Positions 31,957 to 46,000 of a DNA stretch of 64,000 nt are shown here, piece after piece. Origin of the DNA: Patiria miniata (Eukaryota > Echinodermata > Asteroidea > Valvatida > Asterinidae); assembly GCF_015706575.1 (NCBI RefSeq), contig NW_024037064.1, positions 14,919,606 to 14,983,605 on the forward strand, in the 5' to 3' direction. Position numbers and translations under genes: made by a program. Position 1 is the first letter of the stretch. Each line of letters opens with the position of its first letter. The notes below the pieces were generated by a model, which saw only the letters and a list, made by a program, of their open reading frames with translations, ran no database searches and was not told where the DNA came from.

Positions 31957-34632
31957 GTACAGAGAAAAAAATCTCCAAGGAGGACCATCGTCACTCAACA
32001 AAACCCTAAACCCACTGGCAAAGAAAGCGTCACATTTGTGACGAATATTGGTGACCCCAAGGCCACCATTAGCTAAAGTCTGGACAAGGACTGACCTTTT
32101 TACAAGTTCAGTCTTGCCAGACCAAATAAACGAAAAAATGGCCCGGTTAATAACCCTCTCTACCGAAACCGGCAGAGGATAAACCGGGGCCAAGAAAAAC
32201 AACGGAGTTAAAATCAAGGTGTTGACCAGCAACACCTTGCCTAAAAGAGAGAGCATTCTCCCTTTCCACATGTCCAAAGTGGACTGCAGATTGGGGATCC
32301 GCTCTCTCCAATTCATAGGGCCCATGTCCCCACCGCCAACCCAGACACCGTTGATTTTAATCGGGTCTCTGGTCCACTGGATAGGGACCTCGTCGGGAAG
32401 GCAGTCGGGCCATGAGCCAAAAATCAAGCCTTTGGACTTGGCAAAGTTAAGGCGAGACCCGCTCGCACGAGAAAATGCATCGATGATGCCAAACAACCGC
32501 CTCACCGATCTGAAATCCCGAACTATGCAGGTAGTATCGTCTGCGTACTGTAGAACCCTGCATTCGAGACCACTGGCCCCGGGGATTGTCAGACCGGTGA
32601 GACGGCAATCTCTAACAATAGTTTGAGCAAAAGGCTCAATAAAAAGCACATACAAAAGAGGGGAGAGGGGGCAACCCTGCCTCACTCCCCTCGTGACTTA
32701 AAAGGGATCCGACAAAGATCCATTGATAAAAATGACACTGGATATGTCTGTATATAGCAGCTCTATCCAGTGCCGGAAATTAGGTCCAAAACCAAAACGG
32801 TCAAGGACCTTAAAAAGAAAATCCCAATTGACCCTGTCAAAGGCCTTCTGCTGGTCAAGGGAAATAACAAGGCAGTCAAGGTTCTTCCCATCCACGAATG
32901 CTACCAGATCCCGAAGGAGTCTGATATTATCATGGATGGATCTCCCCTTGACGCCACAAGTTTGAAACTGACCGACAATGTCGGGCAACACCCGACCAAG
33001 GCGGAGGCACAAGGCCTTCGACAGGATCTTGTAATCTACATTGAGAAGGGATATGGGGCGCTTGTTCCTAGGATCAAGCGGATCCCCTCCCTTCTCTAAA
33101 AGTGTGATGATTCCCAATCGCTGAGAATCACCTAGACTATTTACAGAAAAGGCGCAACGGAAGACCCCCAGAAGGTCGGGACCGACCAAATCCCAGAACT
33201 TCAAGTAGAATTCCTTGGGCAGGCCGTCCCCACCAGGAGTCTTACCGTTGGCCATGCTACTTAAAGCCGCATCAAGTTCCGACAGCTCAAGTTGGCTGTC
33301 CAAATCGATGCGGCTCTCTTCGTCTAGAAACGCTGACAAAGAGTCTAAAAAAGGAGATTGCAAATCGACCTCCACAGGCTCGTCTGAAAACAAATCGAGA
33401 TAAAAATCTCGATAAACACCGGCGATCTCCTCTGGAGAGGAAACAGTGTCCCCTCCGGGACTGTAAACGGAAGAAATGATTTTCTTCCGAGCCTGGGAGG
33501 TCTCTTTTTGGTAGAAGTATTTGGACGGCTTCTCCCCTTCATCGAGGTCACGAACCCGCGAGCGGACTCGAGCCCCCTCCGCTTCGAAGTCGTCCAGTTC
33601 GGAAATTTCACTCCTAATATTTTCATGCCGAGCAAGAACTTCAGGAGTGGAGTGCCCGGCATTAAGTTCTGAAACGACGGAGCGCAGGGCAGCCAAAAGT
33701 GACTCCCTGCGCCTCCGTCTACTTCTAACTTGTCTATAAGAAAAAATGGAAATAAATCGCCTAATGCGGGACTTGACGTCCTCCCACCAGAGGAGTTCGT
33801 TTCCGTACCCCTCCTTGAGAGATCGCCAGCCCGCATAAGCTTCTCTAAATTCCCTTTGAAAGCCAGCGTCGGCCAGGATGGAAACATTACATTTCCAATA
33901 ACCCCGACCGGCGCCAGCAATCTCCGGGAGATTAAATTGCAAAACAACACCGTCATGGTCGCTAAAGTAGCATGGCGAATGCAGGCAAGACACCACGTCG
34001 ACCGAACTGGACGCGTAAATACGATCCAGCCGGCTCGACACCGTGTTCGCCGCATTGCGCCATGTAAAAGAAATTTCTGACGGATTGAGAGACCGCCAGC
34101 AGTCGCTCAAAGAAAAATCGTCTATGAGATGGCCCAGCTCGCCGGACCCAATCCCACAAGATGTGGAATCAGAACCACGGCGATCTAGGTCCAAATTTAA
34201 AACACAATTAAAATCTCCCGTAAGAATTACGGGAAGATGTCCCGTCAGACGGGATGCAACTTCCGTGAAGAAGAGACGACGCGTCCTGGGGTCGGTAGGG
34301 GCATAAACAGTGCAAAGTCGCACTCCCCTCCCTCCTCCAGGAGCGCGCAAAATACCAGAAACGACCCTCCCTTCGGAATCAAAGGAAGGATCGGAAAAAA
34401 CAAACGGACTTCTGGCAGGCAGGAGGATGATGGTGCCTCGGGAAGAGGAAGTGCCAAAACTGGCAAACATCTTCCCCTTCCACTCTGCCCGCCAAGAAGC
34501 TAAGTCATCATTGCCGGCAATATGACACTCCTGAAGACAAGAAATGTCATACCCCCGGCAAAGACTAAAAATCCGTCTCCTCTTCACTGGATCACGCATC
34601 CCATTCACATTTAGTGTGAGAATGGCGACCAT
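31957..34632 (-). pseudogene. Keno-3 ORF2, nonsense codon and 3' deletion
   Basis: The frame is open from 34632 for 644 codons. Then Leu645 (TTA, in DPFLVTRG) is a TAA stop at 32698-32700, just before the RQGCPLSP reverse-transcriptase block. Beyond it the frame stays open until the deletion at 31957. Dead on two counts. Confidence 0.93.
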
Positions 34633-34649
34633 GCCGAGTGTATAAAAAA

Positions 34650-36044
34650 TTACTCGGGCGGATCACCCTTAGGGGATCCGTCCTTTGTTTTGCTAGGTGA
34701 GGGAGGGGGTTTTGCAACCCTCTTCCCTCTGTCTGAGTCTGAAGACGACTCAGACAGGTTAACTGATGCCGCCCCACCCGGGATGGATGGCGCGGCACTA
34801 GAGGAGGGTGCGGCCTTAGCCTTACCCTCCTCCATCTCCGAACCGGAGGAAAACCCTGGCCCCGTGCTCTTTTTCGGGGCCACACACGAAGAGGCCGAGT
34901 CCGAACCAGAAGAAGTACTTCTGGCCCTCTTCTTCTTCAATTTTCGCTTCTTCCCCTCTACTGGGGAAAAAGGAATTGCTTTCTCGATGGCCGCTGCCTG
35001 GCATTCGATATCATCACAGACCACCACTGGTGGTCCGTTGACGCCAGTACAGTCGGCACAACCGACCCGATTCGTGAGTGTGCCTCTGGTGATCTCACGA
35101 CCGCAGTGGAAACATGCCCACGCGGTCGGAGCCTCCAGAGACCCACAAACCCTCGCGCAGCGCAAACACGCTGCTCGAGGCAGTTCAAAGGTGGCTAGAG
35201 TCGGAGCCTCCGAGTCCGAAGTGTCGGACTTCGAAGACTCAAACTCGTCCGAGTCGGAGCTCTCCACCCCCGTCACATCCACAGCTGTGGATGCGGTAGG
35301 AGGCGAAGGAGGCTCCGACTGGCTAGGTTGTGCAGGGGCAGATTTCCCCTGCACAACTACGTCAGCCCACCGTTTGGTGGGCTTCACTTTGTTAGCGAAA
35401 GACTTGGGGCACTTCTGAAAGTTGTGCCCCTCGTCCCCGCAAAACGTGCACTTAACACGGTTGGGGCACTCAGACGAGAGATGCCCCAACTTTAAACATT
35501 TGTAGCATTTAACTGCCTTACAGGCCGATGCTACGTGCGCCTGGTCCCCGCAACGGGCGCAAGTCCGGGCCTGGCCAGTGTAGCCAACCCAGGCATTGCG
35601 GTTCCCGATGCGGAGAACCGAGGGAATGTTTTGGACACCCGACATAAGGTATTGTCGGGTGCCCGTAAATACGGAGGGCTCTTCGGGGTAGGTCTGAAAC
35701 CTACCCTTATGAACCCTCCCGTATCTAGAGAGGATGGATCGGACGATGTTATCGTCCAGATCCACCTCGACAAACTTAACAGAAACCAGCTTGAGGGTGC
35801 CGTGTGAAAGCACATGGCACCCTTCAAGCCGGTCTAAATGCGGTAAAAACCGCTTGGCTTGGGCGGCAGACTTGAACGTTACGTCAAATCTGCCACCCTG
35901 CAACGGCTGTAAGGCCTCAAGATGGGCCGCGGGGGAAATCCCCACGCCTTTGAGCGCCTTAAACGCGTCACTAGGCGCCCCCTTGCCGTCAAATTTGACT
36001 TCAACGGCGCGGAGGCGCCGAGCTTCGTATGTCTTGGAAGACAT
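34650..36044 (-). CDS. Keno-3 ORF1
   Basis: 464 residues, open, the same protein as Keno-1 ORF1 with three zinc knuckles. It could still be expressed from the U2 promoter even though ORF2 is broken. Confidence 0.88.
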   Translation of the reverse strand: MSSKTYEARRLRAVEVKFDGKGAPSDAFKALKGVGISPAAHLEALQPLQGGRFDVTFKSAAQAKRFLPHLDRLEGCHVLSHGTLKLVSVKFVEVDLDDNIVRSILSRYGRVHKGRFQTYPEEPSVFTGTRQYLMSGVQNIPSVLRIGNRNAWVGYTGQARTCARCGDQAHVASACKAVKCYKCLKLGHLSSECPNRVKCTFCGDEGHNFQKCPKSFANKVKPTKRWADVVVQGKSAPAQPSQSEPPSPPTASTAVDVTGVESSDSDEFESSKSDTSDSEAPTLATFELPRAACLRCARVCGSLEAPTAWACFHCGREITRGTLTNRVGCADCTGVNGPPVVVCDDIECQAAAIEKAIPFSPVEGKKRKLKKKRARSTSSGSDSASSCVAPKKSTGPGFSSGSEMEEGKAKAAPSSSAAPSIPGGAASVNLSESSSDSDRGKRVAKPPPSPSKTKDGSPKGDPPE

Positions 36045-36914
36045 ATTGAAGCAATCCCCAAAATAAAATGTCCAACTAGGACCAAGAAAGAAAAAACAAA
36101 AGAATGGACACCGAAACTAGCTTGTGTCGATGTCCAAACTAAGGGATGGTAGCAAACTGCCTACCAGTCCCACAGAAATATATAATACAGATACCGATAC
36201 AAACTTGTATCGGTAATAAATTATTTATTATATACAAAGAGAGTGAGTCACAACTGCTGACTCACTCAACAAGAAGATAAATCACAGGTAGCAACTGCCT
36301 ACCTGTGATTAAGAAAGAAAAATGAACGCGGAGGCCAGGCCCCGCAGACCCGAAATTCCCCACCGGTGTAGTGCAGAGAACCCCGAGCCTACAGGCCCGC
36401 AATACCCGCGCTACGGCTCGCTCCCCGCTGCCGACCCACCACCTAGTGTAACGGCGGTAGCCGGCTGCGTAACGGGTCACAAGCCGCAGCACAAGCACAC
36501 GGGTCCCAACCCCGCAAACACTAAAGAAAGGAGAAAATTCCCCCAACAAAGGACTTCACGGGGCTATGCACACGCACAGCCCCACCCAAATGAATAGGGC
36601 CGTGCACGCTGCCACGGCCTAAACAAAGAAACGCGTAGAAACGAATGGGCCGTGCACGCTGCCACGGCCCAAACAAAAGACGTGTACAAATGAATAGGCT
36701 GGCGTGTACAGCACTGCGTACACAGCCAGCAACGAAAAACCAACACCAAAAACACCCAAAATATCACAAAAAATGCAACGAAAATCTCTAAAAACTAGAC
36801 CTACTTGGTCTATAAACGAAGACAAAAAGGAAGATACAAAAATTATCTTCTCACGCGATCGAAAAACTTGAATATAGTCGCAGACAACCCGGAGCTCCGG
36901 GGAGGCGTGGCTGT

Positions 36915-36966
36915 CTGAAAAGAACAGATACTACACATGATCTTAGCCAAAAGGCCGAGAAGCGAT
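36915..36966 (-). ncRNA. U2 snRNA gene copy 3, 5' part
   Basis: U2 nt 1-52, start at 36966; unchanged from units 1 and 2. Confidence 0.95.
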
Positions 36967-37467
36967 AACGATTAATATTAAAACAATAGCGCGGAAAGGG
37001 ATTATTCGTCTTGAAATACTGTTTGCTATTGTTCTTCTTATTATTTATTTTTGCCTTTTTTTGTTTCCTGGTGTGAAAACAAAAAAAAGACTCCTGCGCG
37101 TCCACCGCAACTCAACGAAACCCGGGGAGAGAGAGATGAGCAAGAAATCTCCGGCTTTCTCAGATTAACAGAGACATATACATTCTTAAAAATATTTCTA
37201 TCATGCATTTTCATACACCTCGATCATATTTCACCAAAAATCTTGTTGAAAAAATTAATCCAGACAAAAAATGGGATCAATGCATCAGTGAGCGAGAGCG
37301 TCGGCACTAAATGCCGTACGTACGATGTACCGGGACAAGCATATCAATAGATGGCGCCCTTCAACACTCCCGGTCATCGCGCCTCGGCGTTTCCCATCTG
37401 GGTATTTCTCAGGCCCTGCCAATGGGTCCCACATTAGGGGCGGGGAAATACTTCAGTTTGTCAGTAA

Positions 37468-37539
37468 GCTCCGTGGCCGAGTGGTTAGAGAGCACATGTA
37501 GAAAGTAATAGACCGTGGGTTCGAGTCCCAGCCTGCCGC
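37468..37539 (+). pseudogene. tRNA-like pseudogene, copy 3
   Basis: Same element as copy 1, A and B boxes intact. Confidence 0.58.
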
Positions 37540-38113
37540 TTTCCTTTAATTGCTTGGTTATTGTTTTTTGTTTTGTTATTTTTTCACTTACTTATTTCCC
37601 CTTTTTGTAATAATTACTATTTTATTTCATTGATTTATTGTTTATTTCGTCATGAAGTTATAAGAAGAAAATTCGAAAGAAAAGAAAACATTCGTCATAC
37701 CGTTTTCATTTGCGCTTATAATACTTATGTATCAATATCAATGCGGTCCCGCGGGGAGTTAATTGAAGAGAGAAAGAAAGAAAAGAAACAAACGGGAAAC
37801 AAATGTCAACGCACCATTATTTGTCCATTTTTGTAACCTTTGGTGAATAAGTCATTCACATTCTACATGAGGCAACATTTAAGACAATACATATACATAC
37901 ATGTATGGCTAATGTACTCAGCCGGCCGGCCGGTCACATACGCAGTGCGTAAAATTTTGCATAATGCTTAAGTTAAAGGACACAGTGGGAATTCTATCTG
38001 GAACAGTGTTCTATTGTTTATAAAAAAAATTAGAGAAATTGATTTCGGCTATGAGTGAAGGTAGAGGTGGAGTTAGACAGGCAGCGACAAATCTCTTTTT
38101 TGAAGATTGTGGT

Positions 38114-38129
38114 GGCTCTGAAAAGAGCC
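38114..38129 (-). terminator. H2A-3 histone 3' hairpin
   Basis: Canonical hairpin. The preceding spacer base pattern (GAAGATTG) marks this unit and the last unit as a pair. Confidence 0.93.
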
Positions 38130-38164
38130 TTTTGGGTTTGTGGATGCAAAGTAAGTTCTTTTCT

Positions 38165-38542
38165 TTACTTTGACACTTTGGCGGTCTTCTTGGGCAGAAG
38201 AACTTGCTGGATGTTGGGAAGGACACCACCCTGCGCGATGGTAACTCCGCTCATCAACTTGTTCAACTCCTCGTCGTTGCGTATAGCAAGCTGCAGATGG
38301 CGGGGATTAATTCTCGTCTTCTTGTTGTCTCGTGCAGCGTTTCCGGCCAGTTCCAAGATCTCCGCGGTAAGGTACTCCATCACTGCCGCAAGGTAGACCG
38401 GTGCACCGGCACCGACACGCTGGGCGTAGTTGCCCTTACGCAGAAATCTGTGAACACGACCCACGGGGAACTGGAGTCCCGCCCTGGAGGACCTGCTCTT
38501 GGCCTTGCTTCTTGCTTTGCCGCTCTTTCCTCGCCCAGTCAT
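38165..38542 (-). CDS. Histone H2A, copy 3
   Basis: Complete 125-residue H2A with intact TATA, CCAAT boxes and cap motif upstream. Confidence 0.97.
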   Translation of the reverse strand: MTGRGKSGKARSKAKSRSSRAGLQFPVGRVHRFLRKGNYAQRVGAGAPVYLAAVMEYLTAEILELAGNAARDNKKTRINPRHLQLAIRNDEELNKLMSGVTIAQGGVLPNIQQVLLPKKTAKVSK

Positions 38543-39288
38543 CTTGACAGTATAGTGACAGAAGATGAATGTACTCTGCAGTAAAGGTGGTGTGTGAATG
38601 AACCCACTTGGAAAACACGACACTAGTTATAGCGTTCTGGTGGATTGGCTGAAGCGTGCCAAGTAGCCAATCACGCGACACGGGCGTGCCCGTCGCACGG
38701 TTGGGTGCACCGCATCCATTTTGGACGCGGGGGACGAGGGAACAAAAAATTACAACTGTGTCATCGTCGTTCAAAGTAATGGAATCACTAGATAAAACAC
38801 AGAAACATGCAGCATTCTTACCTCCATTTTAAGACGTTTTATTGTTATTCCGCCGAAGAAGTCCCATGATCTTTCGACCAGCCTCCGCACAATGGCAGTG
38901 ATTCGTTGCTCTCACGCGGCGGTTAAAACTGGCCTCGGTTTCTTGCTAGATATTTGTAACATCCCACAGACGAAATCCTAATTTATTTTTTAATAGTAAC
39001 CCACTCAACAAAATGCAAGCACTCGTCCGGAGATTGAAAGAAATGACCAATTGACAAAGGCTGTGGCATAAATTAAATTATGTGTTTACGACGACGACAA
39101 GACTCAGGGATTAACTTTAATCGCATTACCTCCCCTCGCCTCACGAAGGGTAAAAGAATATTAAAAAAAAAGAGAGAGAGAGTGAAAGGGACACAACAGA
39201 ATAAAAAAAAGGTTAGTTGTAAAACCTAAGAAATGGGCTGATCGGGCGAACTGAGCTGACTGGCAAATCTCTTTTTGGAAACTGTGTT

Positions 39289-39304
39289 GGCTCTGAAAAG
39301 AGCC
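39289..39304 (-). terminator. H2B-4 histone 3' hairpin
   Basis: Canonical hairpin 26 nt past the stop. Confidence 0.93.
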
Positions 39305-39330
39305 GTTTGGTTTTGAAGCCTTCAAAATTT

Positions 39331-39699
39331 CTATTTTGAAGTCGTGTACTTGGTGACGGCCTTGGTGCCTTCGCTGACTGCATGCTTAGCAAGCTCCCCG
39401 GGAAGAAGTAGGCGTACTGCTGTCTGCACTTCACGGCTTGTGATGGTGGACTTCTTGTTGTAGAGAGCGAGGCGAGAAGATTCGCTGGCGATGCGCTCAA
39501 ACACGTCGTTGACAAAGCTGTTCATGATGCTCATTGCCTTGCTCGAGATTCCGGTGTCGGGGTGCACCTGTTTCATCACTTTGTAGATGTAGATGCCGTA
39601 GCTCTCCTTGCGACGCCGGTGCCTCTTTTTGTTGGCGCTAACCGGACCCTTAGTATTTCCGGCCTTCTTCTGACCTTTTCCGCTAACTTTGGGAGCCAT
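39331..39699 (-). CDS. Histone H2B, copy 4
   Basis: Complete 122-residue H2B with promoter and hairpin. Confidence 0.97.
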   Translation of the reverse strand: MAPKVSGKGQKKAGNTKGPVSANKKRHRRRKESYGIYIYKVMKQVHPDTGISSKAMSIMNSFVNDVFERIASESSRLALYNKKSTITSREVQTAVRLLLPGELAKHAVSEGTKAVTKYTTSK

Positions 39700-40370
39700 A
39701 TTGGAGGACTTGGAATGTATCGGATCGTGAGATCGAATGAAAGACCAGCACGTCTTGGCCGGCTTTTATTGTGCACAGCTTGGATTCTGACCACCCATGC
39801 ATCGTCCACTTTCCCGCCAGTGACCGCTTACCCATGCGTGAAGAAAGCGGTATGCGTGCATAGTTATACAATGCACGCACGGCACGACCCCCCCCCCCCC
39901 CCTCCCCGGCAAGGGTATTTTTAGCCTTTTTCTCAGACTGACACGTGTATAAGTGTCCTTCTTAAATATTATTGTCTACTGAATTTCTGGGAAATAATAA
40001 AGTCATCTCCAGCGGAGGGCGAATTAATATGTCGTAGTGCACCAATACTTCTTTAAATGTTGTTTCCCCCTTATGCACCATCCATTTATAATGAATCATA
40101 CAATGTAACGCAAAACCGACGAAAATAAGAGAACGAGTACCTGTAATTGTCAAAACAGATAGGAAATATATATCATTATTACCATGCCCATAACAATTCA
40201 ATTTTGCCTGGAACACGTTTCGGATGAGGCATACGTATAGAACCCAAAAAGTGGAATGTATTTGGACAGAATATCAACAATAATAATTCGGAAAAAAAAT
40301 CAACGGCCCTTTATTCTTTATTTGAAGGAAAACTCAGGGATTGGACTTAATCTCTCTTTGAAGAAGTAGT

Positions 40371-40386
40371 GGCTCTGAAAAGAGCC
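40371..40386 (-). terminator. H3-4 histone 3' hairpin
   Basis: Canonical hairpin. Confidence 0.93.
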
Positions 40387-40420
40387 GTTAGTTTTATTTC
40401 TTTTTGCGCACACAACGTGC

Positions 40421-40933
<513 letters not shown>

Positions 40934-41481
40934 CTAACAATGGGCTATCTTCCGATTGGGTGCTTCGGGGGCCAAGCGGAGACGCTTCAGTGATCACGAT
41001 TTCCGTACGTTGAAAAAGTATAGACGTTAAATTTCAATCGAAAATGCTGCTTTTCCGAGCCAATAGTATTATGAGCCCTCGGCAACAGAATCCATTTGGG
41101 ATCGTTGAGACTACAATATTTCTCCCACCCCCTACTTGGGATTAATTGAACCCCAATAAACACCCCCTCCCCCACCCCTAAAAGAAAAGTGACAAACATA
41201 CGGATTTCCCTGGCTGCTGTTTATGTTTGTTTTGTAATAAAGACAATAATCACACACACCCATTCGCGAACAAAATGTCACGGATCCCTCTATACGTTCC
41301 CCGCTATATCCTGAGACGAGCACCCAGTAATTATTACTTAATCGACTTTGACAAAAAAATGGAGACCAGACATGTTTTACAGTGGAAATAGGGAGGGGAA
41401 AAGCAACTCTAAGAACACACATGACAAGGACAAGTGAAATCGAGTAAAATCAAGATTCAATCTCTTTTTTGAAATAGTGGT

Positions 41482-41497
41482 GGCTCTGAAAAGAGCC
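41482..41497 (-). terminator. H4-4 histone 3' hairpin
   Basis: Canonical hairpin. Confidence 0.93.
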
Positions 41498-41524
41498 GTT
41501 CGGTTTGATTTTTGGATATGGTGT

Positions 41525-41848
<324 letters not shown>

Positions 41849-42336
41849 TCAGTCGGTTGTAGATGATTCAATGGCCATCCCAGCCCCGGCGAGGCAACTT
41901 ATAGGACATGCGCGGACGCGATATGAGCATGCGAAGCCATCAACTGTTACGGCGCCCTCTGGCGACCAATCGTGGCAGGAGCACTCATCCTGGGAAACAA
42001 ACAAATCAGAAGCAAAACAAGGGGGAAAAGGGATAACAAATAAGAAAAGGAAGAAGATGCCTAGAAACATATTGCAACGAGACTCAAACAATACATTTAT
42101 AACCAGACACAGAGGGGTCGTGGCCAAGCTTTTTTTTTTTTTTTTTTTTTTTTACACCTTGAACGGAAATCAATGAAAACGCCAACATCATAATTTAACA
42201 AGACTTTACACACTTACTAATATTTACCGTAATTCAATGTGAAAGCCCTGTCACCAAAACGTCAAAAGAAAACGAACCTTTAACGACGGGGCACCGTAGT
42301 CAGAACCTGTTTTTGTATTAATTGATGTTCCCCGAA

Positions 42337-42495
42337 GGGAGTGGGCCGAATCCCGGATGTACTGCTATACCGGGCCAACCCGTGGCCGGGACGAGGCAAG
42401 CCTCTATTCCACGGCCCAAATCCAAAAATCAGTTTAATATACTGGCTGTTCAATGAACAGCGTTTCAGATATTAAGCTGAAAAGAACAGATACTA
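42337..42495 (-). ncRNA. U2 snRNA gene copy 4, 3' part
   Basis: U2 nt 34-192, unchanged, followed by the 3' end of Keno-4a. Confidence 0.92.
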
Positions 42496-43054
42496 ATTTT
42501 TTGGTTTCGGGATCCTCCTAAAGAAGATCCCAGGATAGGGTAGTCACACTACACCTTAGTAAGTGAGGCTACGAGCCTCCCTACCCTTTTACCTACTATC
42601 AAGAACAAACAGACACTTGACAAAGACAAGACATGCAGTCTGTGTAGCCACGCTACCCACGCATTACCATGGTAGGGTACGACCCTAACTGACTGGCAGG
42701 AAAATATACAAACAGAAAACTATACCATGAAACTTCCGGACTCAACAACGCTCATGCGAGCAAACATACAATAAAAAGGACCTAAAGGGTCCTAACCAAC
42801 AGAGCGAAAACGCTCACAGGTCCGACCTAAGGAACCGAAACGGTCCTTAAACAACAAAAGCCAGCAAAAAGCCAAGCTTAGTAAAAAAAGGCCTAAGGGG
42901 CCCCAAAACCAGGAGCAAAGAAACTCCCACAAAAAGGGGACCTAAAGGGTCCCAAAAAACAAGGAGCAAAAGGCTCCCACAAAAAAGGACCTAAGGGGCC
43001 CGAGATAAACAAGGAGCGAAAGTCTCAAGGCTGTAATAGTGCAAAAAAACAAAA

Positions 43055-46000
43055 TCACAACCTAAAGACAAGTTGGTCGTCTCTGATGAAACATACCGCT
43101 CCCCGCACGCACCAGATGGTGCGGAACTTGGCCCGGTCCAGCCGGACAAAGTCTAAACGAATGCGGTTCTTGACCGCAGCCTTGACACGGTGAAGCACGT
43201 GGTCGGCATCCGGCCGTGAGCCATCATACAATGTCTCACAGCGCGAACACCAAACCAACCACTTCACCGTGCTAATCAAATACCAGACCAGAAGAGAGTC
43301 TGGCCTGGTCTCCAGCCCTGACCCATACAAAACGCAGGAGCGGGTCAGGGAAAAATAGCGGGCTAGGGCTTTACCACCAATGTGTTCGACCCATGCCCAC
43401 AAAATGTAAACAAAAGGGCAGTCCCAGAAAACGTGGCCCAGTGACTCGGGAGCGGCACAGCCAACCCGAGGACACTGGCCGTCACCAATGCCCCAATGGC
43501 CTAAACGTTGGGAAGTTTTCAAGGCCCCCCATATCACCCTCCAATTCAAGTCGCGCAAGCGGTTACTCAAATTGGAGGAGTGACACAATTTAAAAAGATG
43601 AAGAAAATCATCGCACCTAACCGCCGGACACTGGACCGGCTGCTGACCTGACAACAGGTCATACAGTTGTCGGACCGTAATTGGCCCCCAGTCAATATCC
43701 GGCGAAATCGTAGATACAAGCAGGACCAGCCTGCAAAAATGGCGATAAGACCCAGTGGGTTGGAAGGCGTGTGGGGTATCATTCCTCCAGATGTTACGGG
43801 GGAGAACCCCAAGGAGTGACGAGGCCGCCCAGTACAGAGAAAAAAATCTCCAAGGAGGACCATCGTCACTCAACAAAACCTTAAACCCACTGACAAAGAA
43901 AGCGTCACATTTGTGACGAATATTGGTGACCCCAAGGCCACCATTAGCTAAAGTCTGGACAAGGACTGACCTTTTTACAAGTTCAGTCTTGCCAGACCAA
44001 ATAAACGAAAAAATGGCCCGGTTGATAACCTTCTCTACCGAAACCGGCAGAGGGTACACCGGGGCCAAGAAAAACAAAGGAGTTAAAATCAAGGTGTTGA
44101 CCAGCAACACCTTGCCTAAAAGAGAGAGCATCCTCCCTTTCCACATGTCCAAAGTGGACTGCAAATTGGGGATCCGCTCTCTCCAATTCATAGGGCCCAT
44201 GTCCCCACCGCCAACCCAGACACCGTTGATTTTAATCGGGTCTCTGGTCCACTGGATAGGGACCTCGTCGGGAAGGCAGTCGGGCCATGAGCCAAAAACC
44301 AAGCCTTTCGACTTGGCAAAGTTAAGGCGAGACCCGCTCGCACGAGAAAATGCATCAATGATGCCAAACAACCGCCTCACCGATCTGAAATCCCGAACTA
44401 TGCAGGTTGTATCGTCTGCGTACTGCAGAACCCTGCATTCGAGGCCACTGGCCCCAGGGATTGTCAGGCCGGCAAGACGGCTATCTTTAATAACGGTCTG
44501 AGCAAAAGGCTCGATAAAAAGCACGTATAAAAGAGGGGAGAGGGGGCAACCCTGCCTCACTCCCCTCGTGACTAAAAAGGGTTCTGAAAGAGAACCATTA
44601 GTTAAAACGGCACTGGATATGTTTGTGTACAACAGCTCTATCCAGTGCCGAAAATTAGGTCCAAAACCAAAACGGTCAAGGACCTTAAAAAGAAAATCCC
44701 AATTGACCCTGTCAAAGGCCTTTTGCTGGTCTAGGGAAATAACAAGGCAGTCAAGGTTCTTCCCATCCACGAATGCTACCAGATCCCGAAGGAGTCTGAT
44801 ATTATCATGGATGGACCTCCCCTTGACGCCACAAGTTTGAAACTGACCGACAATGTCGGGCAACACCCGACCAAGGCGGAGGCACAAGGCCTTCGACAGG
44901 ATCTTGTAGTCAACATTGAGAAGGGATATGGGACGCTTGTTCCTAGGATCAAGCGGATCCCCACCCTTCTCTAAAAGGGTGATGATTCCCAATCGCTGGG
45001 AATCACCTAGACTATTTAAAGAAAAGGCACAACGGAAGACCCCGAGAAGGTCGGGACCGACCAAATCCCAGAACTTCACGTAGAATTCCTTGGGCAGGCC
45101 GTCCCCACCAGGAGTCTTACCGTTGGCCATACTACGTAGAGCCACATCGAGCTCAGGCAGCCCAAGTGGGCTGTCCAAGTCAATGCGGCTAGCTTCGTCC
45201 AAAACATTGGACAGAGAGTCTAGAAACGGAGACTGCGATTCAACCTCCACAGGCTCGGCCGAAAACAAATCGAGATAAAAATCTCTATAAACTGTCGAGA
45301 TTTCTTCCGGAGAGGAAACAATGTCCCCTCCAGGACTATAAACGGATGAAATAGTTTTCTTCCGAGCCTGAGAGGTCTCGAGCTGGTAAAAATACCTGGA
45401 CGGCTTCTCCCCTTCCTCGAGGTCACGAACCCGCGCGCGGATCCGAGCCCCCTCCGCTTCAAAGTCGTCCAGTCTAGCAAGCTCGTTTCTAATTTCCTCG
45501 TGCCGAGCAAGAACCTCAGGGTTACATTGCCCGGAATTGAGAGTGGAAACGACTGAGCGCAGGGCAGCCACAAGTGACTCCCTGCGCCGTCGTCTATTTC
45601 TTGCCAACCGGCAAGAAAAGGAAATAATAAATCGCTTAATGCGGGACTTGACGTCCTCCCACCAGAGGAGTTCGTTTCCGTACCCCTCCTTGAGAGTCCG
45701 CCAGCCCGCATAAGCCTTTCTGAAATCCGTTTGAAAGCCAGCGTCGGCCAGGACGGAAACATTACATTTCCAAAAACCCCGACCGGCGCCGGCAATCTCC
45801 GGGAAATTAAATTTCAAATCAACACAGTCATGGTCACTGAAATAGCATGGCGAATGCCCGCAAGACACGGCACCCACCGAACTGGATGCGTAAATACGAT
45901 CCAGCCGGCTAGCGATCGTGTTTGCCGCATTTCGCCATGTAAAAGAATGCGTGGACGGGTTGAAAGACCGCCAGCAGTCCTTCAAAGAAAAGTCGGAAAT

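Larger units (their letters stand above)
31957..36914 (-). mobile_element. Keno-3, 3'-deleted copy of the first subfamily
   Basis: 4,958 bp remain: 5' UTR, ORF1 and about three quarters of ORF2. The 3' UTR, the ORF2 end and the left copy of the 19-bp repeat are gone. The right repeat is at 36915-36933. A few positions (TIPGASG, PDCLPDE in ORF2) match Keno-4a rather than Keno-1 and -2. Confidence 0.88.
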